A stretch of 64,000 nucleotides of DNA from Liolophura sinensis (lineage: Eukaryota; Mollusca; Polyplacophora; Chitonida; Chitonidae). The stretch is from positions 26,129,080 through 26,193,079 of the forward strand of contig NC_088302.1 of the NCBI RefSeq assembly GCF_032854445.1, given 5' to 3'. Numbering within the stretch: the stretch's first letter is position 1; each line of letters begins with the position of its first letter. Below are positions 1 through 14,000 of this stretch, piece after piece. The notes under the pieces are model-generated. The model ran no database searches, was not told the origin of the DNA, and saw nothing but the letters and a program-made list of their open reading frames with translations. The position numbers were made by a program, and so were the translations under genes.

Positions 1-247
1 CATATAAATGGTGTCTTCAGCATGGCTATCCCTTGAGACATCACCATAAATATGTAAGCACCGAAAGTGGCCTGCTGCATGGAGACATAATCGTTATATG
101 ATACAATGCTGTAAACGACGGTAAGCCCACAAACAAACAAATAATCAACCAAATGGGAAAGTCTATTGACGTGTAATTTATGTCATTATATACATGCAGA
201 TGAAAAAAAACTGAAATAAAGATTAACCAGTAGAACAGTGACTATAT

Positions 248-300
248 ATGTTATATATATATATATATATATACTATATATATATATATATATATATATA
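248..300. repeat. (TA)n microsatellite
   Basis: An almost pure alternating TA tract with one interruption. It is a simple repeat with no coding content. Confidence 0.95.
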
Positions 301-365
301 GAACAGATGACGATTTCGTTAACTGAGAACATCATGATAGATATTGCTCCAATATGACAATTAAT

Positions 366-716
366 CTACTGCTTAAATAATTTATAGCTCTTGAGGACAG
401 AATTGACAAATAAATACATTTTACCATTTGGTTTGACGGCATATCTGTCAAAATAGTCCTCGGTTACATCGACAGAAGTTTTACAAACATGATTTTCAAA
501 AGTCTTTTTATTTAGGTCTTTAAGACAGACAGGACAGTTGCGGTTTCTTTTCTCTCTTAAGCGCCAAAGCTTTTCCATTTGTGTGCAATCCTTAATTAAA
601 CCGGCTAATGGATTTGATGCACCACCTGGCACAAAGCCACAGGCCAGACATCGAGGGCTGGATTCGAAAACCCGACGTTGTCGACCAAGAGCACAAGAAT
701 CGCAGTGAATCTGCAT
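366..716 (-). CDS. Cys-rich 116-residue reading frame, possible zinc-binding protein or exon
   Basis: This minus-strand frame starts at an ATG and ends at a stop, giving 116 residues. It contains CDSC near residue 5, CLAC near residue 23, and CPVC near residue 61 followed by H-V-C near residue 77. The last group matches a C2HC-type zinc knuckle (C-x2-C-x12-H-x-C). The composition is mixed, with charged and aromatic residues, unlike the low-complexity chance frames elsewhere in the window. I do not recognise the family. No splice signals or promoter clearly frame it, so it could be a single-exon gene, the last exon of a gene transcribed leftward, or a chance frame. The short stretch encoding FESS looks like part of a tRNA B box, a slight warning that repeat sequence may contribute. 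Confidence 0.35.
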   Translation of the reverse strand: MQIHCDSCALGRQRRVFESSPRCLACGFVPGGASNPLAGLIKDCTQMEKLWRLREKRNRNCPVCLKDLNKKTFENHVCKTSVDVTEDYFDRYAVKPNGKMYLFVNSVLKSYKLFKQ

Positions 717-2140
717 TTTATAGTCCGTCAGGAAGTGCCATAACCTAATACGTTAGTACTGATGGGTATCTCAGCGCTCAAATGAAATCACAGCAAATTA
801 GGTATACCGATTTCCATTGCTATACTGGCTAGCCTTAAGAGACACCCATCAGACCCTTGTAATGATTCTTGCTTTTAGGTACATGTGTAAGTGTACACAC
901 CAATAATGTAATGCAAATTATGGTGTACAACTGTACAGTAGCAAAAATCTTTGACAACGTGAGTATATAACCTTGAATTATCAGAACCATACATACTTAT
1001 AGTTTTATTGTGTCGCTCTGTTTATTGTTGTGATTGGTTACACAACTAGACACACAGCGTCCATGGTCTCTCGAAACCTGCGAGTCTATACATAACCATT
1101 GTAAGTTCACCATTTTCCTCGCCAGGAAACGATCGATCGAGTTGATATCTATACGTCGATTTTGAACCAAGGTGGATTTTGCTTCCCGTCTGGTCCGCTG
1201 GTGGCCATGCGATCATTGCTTCCTGAAAGCTTCCTTGAAGTTCACCGTGATCAATGGCGTGTATAGCTGGCTACCTGACGGGCAGGTAAAATCTGGACGA
1301 AGCAGACGACAGTCGAATGAGGCGTGTCTTGTGCGTGTACCAACTCATTTACCTGAGTGGGTTTGGCTGTTGCAGCGGATGGCATGCCTAGCTTACCCCC
1401 GGGGCTCGATCTCGGGCTCGCTGCCTACTGTACAATGCCGTTCCCAATATAGGTGCCGTGATTAATCATGAATAAGCTGGACAACATATAGCTTGCAATA
1501 TAGCCGTATCAATATTAATTCCTGATGATTTCGTGGGAAGCGGGAAAGGTTTTCTCACTGGTGTCAGGCCTGGTACGAGTGGGAGCCATATTCCTCACCT
1601 GCACATTATCCAGGTGTGTAGTGTCTCAAACAATGCTTTCTTGTGAATTGAGGTGAACAAATAGGTCGTCCTTAAATGCTGAGTATTTGTACTTTAAAAT
1701 ATATAACCCTATCGTTTGTGATAACACAACAGTGCATGTTAATTCATTAAGCAAATCATGAAATTGGCAACTGCGGTCGATTATCATCCACCCTTTTTGC
1801 TGACATACACAAACGGCAAACACAAAACTACAAACGCCACAAGATAAATAAGGCGAAGCGGTATTCAGTTATGATAAGTCATTCCTTGTGAATCACCTTC
1901 ATACGTTTCGGTTTTAATTCTAGAGACGATAAATGCATCAATATATATTTTAACATTGAGTACATTGGAATCAAAATTGGTGGATTGTTGTGACTCAACC
2001 TTAGGGTAAGCATATTAACTGCTTTAACCACAGCGTTAAATACAATTGTGTTAGACATTTCTCACCTCTTCAGCTAAAACCAACAGCCTAACAACTCAAG
2101 TGACGACAGAGTCCTGGCCTCCGTTGGCCCAAACAAACAA
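717..2140. other. non-coding stretch, no gene recognised
   Basis: No gene is recognised here. The part from about 1190 to 1450 is richer in G+C and carries a 97-residue frame without family features. No repeat could be assigned. Confidence 0.5.
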
Positions 2141-2366
2141 CTTGAGAGAGAGTGAGTGAGTAAGTGCTTGGGGTTAAACGTCGCAGACTTGAGAGAGAGG
2201 AGCGATCATTAAATGGGTGTGATCACCATCCCCTTATCTGGCATATTTCACTTATGCAATGTTTAGGAAGGGCGGAAACTAGCAGAATGCCAAGCGACCA
2301 TATTCTGGCTCTCACTGAAAAACGCAGCCAAAGCTGGATTCGAAACCACGACCCAGTGCGGTCCTT
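2141..2366 (-). mobile_element. SINE-like element, third type, minus orientation
   Basis: Read on the minus strand, the left end is a 3' tail with 'gacgtttaaccccaagcac' followed by TCAC repeats. The same type of tail ends the SINEs at 13704 and 41225. The interior differs from those copies. Near 2330-2360 the minus strand reads 'ggtttcgaatccagc', which resembles a tRNA B box. This suggests another SINE family that uses the same LINE-type tail. The 5' boundary is uncertain. Confidence 0.5.
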
Positions 2367-3286
2367 TTTTCTTCCGTAATGGCGACTCGGCTCCAAGCCG
2401 GATTTGGGTGTTATTCTCCAATTTTGTTCATCCTTTCATGATCAGCTAAGGACATACACGTATGCATTTTGTACACTAACGGTTCGACAAGCTTCGTATG
2501 CATAACAGTTTCGACGATAACATTCACAAGCAACTTAATCACGTCAGTGTTTCGTATGATCCCAAATACACAATGTGATAAAGGACGGAAATAGTACACC
2601 ACTAAAGATTACCTAGGTTTTTGGAATTATTCATACAACCGAGGTTTCATTAAGCTGTGTCTTAGTAATTCATCGAAACACTGAGATCTTTTAATAATAG
2701 ATTAATATCTGTTATGTTAGAAGTTCAGTCGATGATATCATAGAGAGTACTTTAACAGGAGCACAGTCAGGATATTTAGACTCTAAAATAGGAACCTCCC
2801 TTTGTATGAAGTATGCCCATTTTTGTCTCTGGATAAACCATAGCTAAACTATTTTGTTGGCATTGATGAAGAGAGGTCATTTCATATCTAAAGCATGTAG
2901 AGAAACACGACTGACACATCTGTAAACTATTGCAGTAAAAACTACATGACTTTAAAGATCTCATACTTGGCTTTTTAACGTCTTATAAGCTAGTAAAATC
3001 AACTTAATAAAGCCAATACTAAATCGAGTCTATGTTATGTCTATTAATTGTGTCTGACTCATATTTCAATTTCAATACGTGTGTTATTTATGTATACCTA
3101 TCACTTGCTCCTGTATGCCTTTAATATTATGGTCGTAGTGTGCCTGCAGCAATTTTGCTCCTCTGGGTAATTCATGACGAAAGGCTTGAGTCTATATCAA
3201 TTCTAATGAATAAATACACAGTATTACGTTTGTTTGTTTTTTCAAATTAAGTTTTTTATATTAGTTATGACATATGTTTACAAACA
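2367..3286. other. non-coding stretch, nothing recognised
   Basis: AT-rich sequence with only short chance reading frames. I see no repeat or gene signal. Confidence 0.5.
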
Positions 3287-3510
3287 CGTATGGACTATCA
3301 ACAATCATTTGTATAACAGTTTATATGTGTACACGAAGTAGCTTCAACCAATGTTTTTTTATTAAGACTGTGAAGACTGTGTATATACGTTTAAATTCCG
3401 TATGGACTATCAACAATCATTTGTATAACCGTTTATATGTGTACACGAAGTAGCTTCAACCAGTGTTTTTTTTTATTAAGACTGTGTATGTAAGTTTAAA
3501 TTCCGTACAG
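3287..3510. repeat. two-copy tandem duplication, about 112 bp
   Basis: 'cgtatggactatcaacaatc' occurs at 3287 and again at 3399. The copies continue in parallel through the poly-T run and 'ttaaattccgta'. They differ by a few substitutions and by a short 'gtgaagact' duplication in the first copy. Confidence 0.9.
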
Positions 3511-4975
3511 GAATGTCATCGATATATTGCTATCGTTTAGATGTATGCCTGATGCACAGGGTGATTTTTAGAAGTCGTCAAATCGTGTATTTTATACGAC
3601 AGCATTATAACAGTGATAAAATGTCATGTTAATCATGAAATTGAATACATTTCTAAAATGTCCAAAAATAGGTAGACCCATGCCTTTGCTGCAACACTAA
3701 ACACTTGTTGGGCTTGAATCGGGTGCCGTATATAATTGCCGCTTATAAATAGGCGCCATTATTTGGACTATGCTGATGATGAGTGTGTCCCTATAAAAAC
3801 TGCAACAACTGTAACATATATAAGTATGAATGTATTGATGTAAATGTTAAAAACCGTAATAGACTGATGAGTTGCCTTTGTACAATGCTAAACACCTGCT
3901 GCGTTTGATTTCAGTGCCGTATCCATTCCTGAGTATTACCTCTCGCCGCAGTAATCACAAATCTATGAGAACAGACATAAGTACTTGCACCAACGTTTCG
4001 GAAATTTTGCAAGTTGCCTTCGAGTTGTATGTAGTCTTGTCTGTTAGTACACAAATATATTATTTGCATGTTCCTAAAACCAGTCAAACGAGAATATAAA
4101 ACAGTATGTCAAAACAAACAGGTCGCCGACAAGAGACATGAGTTATTTTAATTTGAAACAAAAAAAATAAAACAGAACAAATAAAAACTGGGCGACAAAT
4201 GTGCGTTTTTCTTTTCACGGAAAGACCTGGTGTTGGTGAACAAATTAAAAGCTGTGTGGCAAAGGTGCAATTTGATAAACAGATTGTCAAAGGTGTTTTA
4301 TATAACTACGCTGGGGCTTTGTTTTACTTGAGAGGGCCTGATGGAAGGCATTAATAATACAATAGTCATCTTGAAAACACTCCATGAAACTCTCGCTGGC
4401 ACTGATGGATTAAAGCAAACCTTTCAACCCTTTATCTGTCATAATTATTGCTGACAATGAGACGCGAAGTGATAAAGCAGCCAAAATAAATCCAGGTCTA
4501 AAGTCTGAATTACGTTTTTTTCTACATTTGTTATCTTTGCTTATATGCAGAGGAAGGGAAAAATTCTATGCATGTTATATACGATCACATTTTCCTGCCT
4601 TGGGCAAATACTAATCACAAATGCCCTTTTCTGGGAATTTGAATTATATTTATTTCCTATTTTTATTTTCTACCGCATGTGGTAATTTTAGTTTGTATGT
4701 CAATGCAGAAATGCACAATAAGGAGAAGTCTAAGTGCAGATTCCAATTTAGGATTTAAATGTCCTGTTGCTCGCCACAACATCTTGGTTTGATTGTCATT
4801 CGGTGGCAAAATTTCAGATATTTACATACACGATACCGTGCATGCGTCACTATTACACGTTGCACAATCAGATTTTAGCAATATACGAGACTCAGGGTAA
4901 CTATAGTAGTTCAAGATATTCATAATTTATAAAGTCTAAATCATGATTCTCATCCTGAATCATAATATAAGTATG
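3511..4975. other. non-coding stretch, nothing recognised
   Basis: AT-rich sequence without a recognised gene, repeat family or RNA. Confidence 0.5.
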
Positions 4976-5148
4976 TATACAACCGTAACCATACTTACAT
5001 GTCTACAACCGTAACCATACTTATATGTTTACAACCGTAACCATACTTATATGTCTACAACCATACTTACATGTCTACAACCGTAACCATACTTATATGT
5101 CTACAACCGTAACCATACTTATATGTGTACAACCGTAACCATATTTAT
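4976..5148. repeat. 26-bp minisatellite, about 6-7 copies
   Basis: The unit is approximately 'tacaaccgtaaccatactta' plus 'tatgtc'. One copy is shortened to 'tacaaccatacttacatgtc'. Copies differ mainly at single bases of the 'tatgt' part. Confidence 0.93.
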
Positions 5149-6054
5149 TCCGACAAAATACTGATACCAGATTTTTTGTTTTCCTGTATTATTTCTTTCA
5201 GAGTATAGCTTATAATGAAGATATATGCTAAATAAAATTTGTGATCAAAAGTAAATTTGAGTAAAATATTTAAAATGAAGTAAACATTTCTGTATTATGT
5301 TTAAACGGACTTAAAAGGTACACGGTTTTATATCAATAAGTTCTAATCTTCTTTAAAACTATGATCAAACCTGATACATCCATGCATGTTTGTGTTTAAA
5401 CGATGGGACTGAAAGTCATACTTTAAATGCATACCGGGCATAATAAACATGCATAAACTCGTTTGACCTGCAGTTTAGGTCTATACAATCAGGCGACTAG
5501 CGATCGCGTGGCAACGAACGCGGTTTCCATAGTTACTGTAATGACCTCTTCGTCAACATCTGCTTTACGTGCTTTAAATATCTCCGGAAAATAAAACCGG
5601 CAGATGTGCATGTTAACAGCAATCGTGCAGTGAGAGAATAAGAGAAATATGCCATTTAGTTGACAAAGAAGGGTTGATATTTTTGTACTAATAGCTTTTA
5701 CCATGACATATTTATAACAAGTATATGACTAGAGACAAAGACAGACTACTATTTGTTTTGCACTGGAATGAACCGATGTGTCACAAGGTGTGAATAGAAA
5801 GAAGAGAGAAAAATGACAACCTACATGATATAGGGCGCGAGATTGATGTCAAGTTCAAAAGAAACACTTGTCATTTTACCTTATTTTTCTTCTGTTCTTT
5901 TGCAGCAATTACCGAAGCAAATTCGTGATATACAAAAAAAGATTGAAAAACAGAAAAAAATGCATTAAGCTCAGTACACACGTACATTTTGTTTCATTAT
6001 ATATCAGCCAGATGAAGACACAATGACCCTCACTAACTCTGTTTTGGAGGCATC
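5149..6054. other. non-coding stretch, nothing recognised
   Basis: No gene or named repeat is visible between the 26-bp and 54-bp arrays. Confidence 0.5.
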
Positions 6055-7320
6055 CCCATCTGGACAGTACGCTATGTGTATATACGCTCACCTTTAAGCA
6101 ATGGCGTCCCCATTTGGACAATACACCATGCTCAACCTAACTGCAATGACATCCGCATCTGGTCCACATACCGCCTCCATAAATACGCTCTGCTGTCGAA
6201 AATGACATTCCCATCTGGGCAATACGCCACCTGCATATATGCACATCTGTTGGCAATGACATCCTCACCACCTGTAAAATACACTCACCTATCGGCAAAT
6301 ACACCCTCTGTATATACGCTCACCTATCGGCAATGACATCCCTATGTGGACAAAACACCATCTGTATATATGCTCACATATCGCCAATGACATCCTCACA
6401 TCCTGTATATACGGGCACCTATCAGTAATGACATTTCCATCTGGACAATACACGTATCGGGAATGGCATCCCTCACTTGTCAGCAATGACATACTGATCT
6501 TGACCACCTGCATATACGCTCACTTATCGGCAATGAAATCCCAATCTGGATAATACACCACCTGTATATATGCTCAACTATCGGAGATGGCATCCCCATC
6601 TGGGCAATACACCATCTGTATACACCCATCTGGACAGTACGCCATGCTCAAAGTATCTGCAATGACATCCCCATCTGGTCCACATGCCACCTGCCTAAAT
6701 ACGCTCGGCTGTCGACAATGACATTTGGGCAATAGATCACCTGCATACATGATCTCCTATCTGCAATGACATACCAATCTGGCCAATACACCACCTGTAT
6801 ATACCCTCATCTATCAGCAATGACATCCCCATTTAGACAATACACCACCTGTATATACCCTCATCTATCAGCAATGACATCCCCATTTAGACAATACACC
6901 ACTTGTATATGCCCTCACCTGTCAGCAATGACATCCCCATTTAGACAATACACCACTTGTATATGCCCTCACCTGTCAGCAATGACATCCCCATTTAGAC
7001 AATACACCACCGTATATGCCCTCATCTGTCAGGAATGACATCCCCATTTGGACAATACACCGCCTGTATATACCCTCATCTATCAGCAATGACATCCCCA
7101 TTTAGACAATACACTACCTGTATATACCCTTACCTATCGGCAATGACATCCCCATCGGGACAATACACCACCTGTATATACCCTCATCTATCAGCAATGA
7201 TATCCCCATTTAGACAATACACCACCTGCATATACCCTTACCTATCGGCAATGACATCCCCATCGGGACAATACACCACCTGTATACACGCTCATCTATT
7301 GACAATGACATCCTAATCTG
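6055..7320. repeat. 54-bp minisatellite
   Basis: The unit runs 'caatgacatccccatttaga', then 'caatacaccacctgtatata', then 'ccctcatctatcag', 54 bp in total. Copies between about 6760 and 7310 are very similar to each other. Copies from 6055 to 6760 are diverged and partly shuffled. Because 54 is a multiple of 3, the plus strand reads as an 18-residue repeat over several hundred bases, but only in the homogeneous part. There is no other sign of coding. The array ends in a C-rich tract (about 7327-7352), and degenerate related sequence seems to continue near 7510-7680, beyond a SINE fragment. Confidence 0.95.
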
Positions 7321-7423
7321 AACAATCCCCTCACCCCCACCCCCACCCCCCAATTAAAATATTTCCCATCTGTTCCCGCTCACTACTGGAACATTTTTCA
7401 TCTGTACATCTTCTGAACTTTTT

Positions 7424-7505
7424 TATATTTGATTAGTGTTTTACGCCGCACTTAAGAACATTTCGCTTATACGACGGCGGCCAGCATTATGGTGGCAGGA
7501 AATGC
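7424..7505 (-). mobile_element. SINE 3' fragment (abundant family)
   Basis: The minus-strand tail segment reads 'gtgttttacgccgcacttaag' on the plus strand, followed by 'acgacggcggccagcattat'. It is the 3' part of the abundant SINE, without the tRNA-like head. It interrupts the decayed right flank of the 54-bp minisatellite. Confidence 0.88.
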
Positions 7506-8083
7506 TGAATATTTGCCCCGCTGTCATGTTTGTACACACTCTCATCTACATATGTCCTGTGGTGCACACTTTCTCATTCGCTCATTTCTCCGTCTATACA
7601 TTTCCTCCATTTACGACATCCTCTAATATGCACATCTTTCAGCTTCACATTCACACACACCCACCTTTAAATACTTATTCCGTGCTGTTTTTTTTTGGTT
7701 CTTAACTAAAGTAATTTAAATTTAGAGAAAAAATGTTATCTAAGTTCTCCAAAAATCTGCTTAAACATTCCATTGACAAACCTATGGATAACATTAGGTG
7801 TGTATGGACTAGAACTTACAGTTTTACATTTCTGCAAAATGACGATGACTATGGCTCTGTGCACTCCCTAAGCTATGTCTACAAGCGACGTTTTACTTAT
7901 TAACTGCCCTCCACTTTTATTTTAATGATTCGAATATCACAAGGGATCTATCTAAATTAAAATCTGTAAAAAGATCGAACACCAAAATATTCAGTGTGTA
8001 ACTTTTAAAAGTCTTAGCTATTCATGTGTGGAAACTAAAGTGATTAAACTGCTGGGAAATTTCCTTGCGCCCTATGTTTGTAC

Positions 8084-10286
<2,203 letters not shown>

Positions 10287-10763
10287 ATATTTATTTATGT
10301 ATTTATTTGGGGTTTTACGCCGTACTCAAGAATATTTCACTTAACGACTGCGGCCAGCATTATACAGAGAGGAGGGCAGAAAGAGTCTGAGGGGAAACCC
10401 AAGATCTTCCGCAAGGTGCTGGCAGACCTTCCCATGTACGGCCTCTCACCAATGCGGTAGCTCTGAGTTCAAGTCCAGCTCATGCTGACTTCCTCTCCGG
10501 CAAGGTCTGGCGGCAACCGGCGGATGGTCGTGGGTTTCCCCCAGGCTCTGCCCGGTTTCCTCCCACCATAATGCTGGTCGGAATCGTATAAGTGAAATAT
10601 TCTTGAGTGCGGCGTAAAAAACAAATCAAATCAAATCAAATCCCATGTACGGCCGGAGAGGAAGCCAGCATGAGTTGGACTTGAACTCACAGCGACCGCA
10701 TTGGTGAGAGGCTGCTGTGTGATTGCGCCTCTCTGACATGCTACCCCCTTCGGCCCCGGAGGT
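10287..10763 (-). mobile_element. SINE (abundant family), older copy split by a younger SINE
   Basis: Read on the minus strand this is a near full-length copy of the abundant tRNA-derived SINE. Its 3' tail and core lie at 10287-10443. Its 5' part, with a B-box-like 'gtgagttcaagtcc' and a decayed head, lies at 10642-10763. A plus-strand SINE occupies 10444-10641. The 13-bp segment cccatgtacggcc is present on both sides of the inserted copy (10431-10443 and 10642-10654), so the two halves belong to one original element. Confidence 0.93.
10444..10641 (+). mobile_element. SINE (abundant family), nested inside another copy
   Basis: A 198-bp copy that starts within the tRNA-derived head ('tctcaccaatgcggtagctc'), carries the B-box-like 'gagttcaagtccagctc', the conserved core 'gatggtcgtgggtttccccc', and a tail ending in (CAAAT)n. 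It is flanked by a perfect 13-bp target-site duplication made of sequence from the older SINE. The 5' truncation fits target-primed reverse transcription by a partner LINE. Confidence 0.95.
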
Positions 10764-10828
10764 CCTCGTCTGGATTTTATTGTAAAACTCCTTACCACGC
10801 CTGACGCGATTAACACTGCTAAATTGTA

Positions 10829-11090
10829 CTTATTTATTCATTTGATTGGTGTTTTACGCCGTACTCATGAATATTTCACTTAAACGGCAGTAACATGGTA
10901 AGAGGAAACCAGGAAGGGCCCGAGGGATATCCAAAACTATCCGCAAGATGCTGGAAGACTTTGTCACATACAGCCGGAGAGGTAGTCAGCATGAGCTGGA
11001 CTTGAACTCACAACGACCCCACTGGTGAACACCCCATGGTTCATTGCGCCCCCGCTGACACTCTAATCCCTTCGGTCACGCTCCATTCCC
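10829..11090 (-). mobile_element. SINE (abundant family), near full length
   Basis: On the minus strand the order is decayed tRNA-like head, B-box-like 'gtgagttcaagtcc', core and tail, with the (AAATA) tail at 10829. Several substitutions and small deletions in the core indicate an old copy. It adjoins a run of about 15 C. Confidence 0.92.
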
Positions 11091-11710
11091 CCCCCCCCCC
11101 ACCAAATCCCCTCCCTACTACAAAGGACCTATTGTCGTGATAATTCAACTATATTTACTACTGGGCTCGTTCAGTGCCAGCGACAACCAGCTGAACAATA
11201 CCTAACTCTGAACGACCAAGTGTGACCTAAGTGCACTGTATCTAGAATATACCTTTACCGATTTCTTCAACAGGCTCCTGTTAAATTCTGCGCCATTTTC
11301 CTTACACCTTCTGAATCCTTCTTAATGAATGACTCTGTTGGCAACATTTTGATTCAGGAAAGCTGTCAAGTGCTACAGGTTTTTAGTGCAATCGTGCGAT
11401 CGCTCATCTTCCATGGCAACCAGTATTGTTGATATCACGTCGGCATGCGTGCCCTTCGTAAAACGAGCGCCAGGGCTCGGTTTTGAACCAAGTAATCATA
11501 TTCGTCCAGCTTGGTCAAGGCAGATACAACAAAGCCCCAGCTCGCTGTCCAATTGTTGCCCTTTGTGCCATATATGTGATGAATTACTACACATGGCCTT
11601 AGACAAATTGATATTCGCCGGTGTTGTGGATGAATATAGGTAGTAAAAGTTCACTGGATATCGCTTGATTTGGACATATAAGACACGTGTCAGCAGTATT
11701 ACTGCTATGT
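11091..11710. other. non-coding stretch, nothing recognised
   Basis: The stretch starts with the poly-C run. A short frame at 11386-11643 has no family features. Confidence 0.45.
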
Positions 11711-11715
11711 TATTA

Positions 11716-11772
11716 TGTATATATATATATATATATATATTATATTATATTATATTATATTATATTATATAG
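11716..11772. repeat. (TA)n / (TTATA)n simple repeat
   Basis: A TA tract that changes into tandem TATAT-type pentamers. Confidence 0.95.
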
Positions 11773-13690
11773 AACATATAACTTATGAACTATATACTTA
11801 CCACTATATGTACTAGCTGTAATAACTACCCGTACTTTCCATGTCAGATCTACGTGTTTGCTGGCTATTTTGGTGTTGATGTTCATACGTTTTGGGTCAG
11901 TGTTATTCATAAACCCCAAAAGCTTTGGAAATGGTCGAAGTTCGCTACAATATACCTAAGTCAGTTGTCTTTCCATTCACATTTAACATGATGTGAAATT
12001 AGCCAGCATGCGACATGATTTTTGGAAGAAGCTTACACAGGTGAAAGGAAGGTGATGTTAGCTAGTGTCACCCTCTTAATGCGAATTTGCTACTATCAAA
12101 GTTTATCCTCCGCAGTAGTCCTCGTATTCCTCCTTGTTTGATTGTATATGGGGAAGTCTCCATGAGCCTACTATTTTGACAGCCACTGGCACTGCATCCC
12201 GCAAACTTCCGGGCATTTTCAGCCAATCATAAATCGTCTCTCCAGACGAGCATACATTTTGAAATAAATGCATATGGACAAAACAACAACAAAAACAAAG
12301 AGTGTTACTAAGTAAGTCAGGGTATGTTATATAAGAATTCATGAACTTTATTAAACGAAGATGTCTCAATATAGGCAGTTGAGTCCGTCCCATGTAGATA
12401 TATCACTGAGCCGTCGATAGCACGGAAGATTAACGGCAATTGGCTTGCTGTGACTGTGACAACTGATCCACACATTAGCTTATACCATCGACATCGCGTA
12501 ATATAACGACCAACAGCATTGGGAAGTCTTGTACTCATAGTTCGCTGATTTCTTGTATCATCTCAAACGGCTAATATGCTCATACAGTATGGCTTTGTGT
12601 TTCAATGAAATACTAAATATTATTGGTTATTTACCCTCGAAGGGCTGCAAAGTGACTAGGAAGGTATTTACAACGCGCAAATGTCCAAGAGAACAAATAG
12701 CTATTTCGTCAAAGATTTATCAAGGGAGGTCACTTTGCAAATACTTGTACTTCAAGAGTATTTTCCCTTGAAAAGAAAAGAAAACCGCACTTTTGGTTCC
12801 ATACCATGTATGCCCAAATGGTGCAGTTGGGTTAGAGATTTGGCTCGAACTGAGAGTTAGGTAATTAGACAATATTTCCACACAGACACTATATGTTGCT
12901 AACACACTATATATTTCTGCTCTGCTATTTTGCACCAAGTTAAAATATATCCCAGTGTTTGTGTTGTGTTACTTGCCAGCCCTCTTGGGGGTACCAACGT
13001 GACAGAATGCTAACACATGCTAATTACATGGTGGTTATACTAGGTTGATTTTGTGATATGTTGTAGATAAGCTGCAAGCTGCATGTGCAGATGTAACAGA
13101 TATAACATTTCTGAAGATGAAGGTGACAAATTTAATACATAAATGGTTAGGACAATCAATGCGCTCGTGTAATACTTTTAACGAAACAGAAGGCATTGAC
13201 TATAATCGCCTATTTCCAGTTCATTATTGTCTTTGGGGGTCCTTAACTGGTTACTCGTTTGTCGCTAACATTGCATGACACTAGTTATCCAACTGTGTTT
13301 CTTTCTGTCCGTACCGCTGGTCCACCTATTCTTCCCTGTGTCCCTGTGCCTTTTTCCGAGTAAACCGTCGACGAACCTTCTAGAATTGATCTTATAACTG
13401 GCACTGGGTATGTGAACTTGCATGGGATTTGGTTTTGGCATATAATAGCTATTACGTTTATATCGCTATGGACATTTGGCCCACTTTTTTATTAAATAGC
13501 TTTTAAATAATAAAATATGTCATCGCCTGTACTATACCGCAAAAAAAAAAAATACCGTTCAAATCACATCAGTTGCATTGCATTTGCTCTAAAATATTTT
13601 TAGTGTCTTCATCGGTCTTCTGTCGTGTAAACTCGTTCACTCTAGTAAAAATGTGGTCTTCGTATCCAAACAGACTCCAACATATAACCC
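11773..13690. other. non-coding stretch, nothing recognised
   Basis: Only short chance frames are seen, and no repeat family is recognised. Confidence 0.45.
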
Positions 13691-13703
13691 AAAATGAGAA
13701 CAA

Positions 13704-13987
13704 CCTGCCCGGATAGTAGAGCGTCCGCTTTGGGAGCGGTAGATCCAGGATCAATCCTGGGTCGAGTCATGAAGAGAATTGTGGAACGACTGGTTGACCT
13801 GTATCAGTATAGTGGCTCGGGCGGGACTTGCCTCAGGTAAGTCGTCTCAGCACTAGATAAAAGAGCGGTGGAAATCCCTCCTGCGACAAGGAGGTACATT
13901 ACATACACAAAAAATGCGGATTCCTTCGTCGTCATATGACTGAAAAATTGATGAATACGACGTTAAATCCCAAGGTCTCACTCACTC
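13704..13987 (+). mobile_element. SINE, second family, full-length copy with perfect target duplications
   Basis: A 284-bp element flanked by perfect 13-bp duplications of aaaatgagaacaa (13691-13703 and 13988-14000). It begins 'cctgcccggatagtagagcg' and contains 'ggatcaatcctgggtcgagtc', both like a tRNA with A and B boxes. The body includes 'cgactggttgacctgtatcag'. The tail 'cgacgttaaatcccaaggtc' ends in tandem TCAC. The perfect duplication suggests a fairly recent insertion. A second copy is at 41225-41544. Confidence 0.95.
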
Positions 13988-14000
13988 AAAATGAGAACAA

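Noticed and set aside
6766-7316. Plus-strand frames with an 18-residue repeat (AMTSPFRQYTTCIYPHLS)
   Set aside because: They follow only from the 54-bp minisatellite unit being a multiple of three. Frames break wherever the units diverge, and no exon signals are present.
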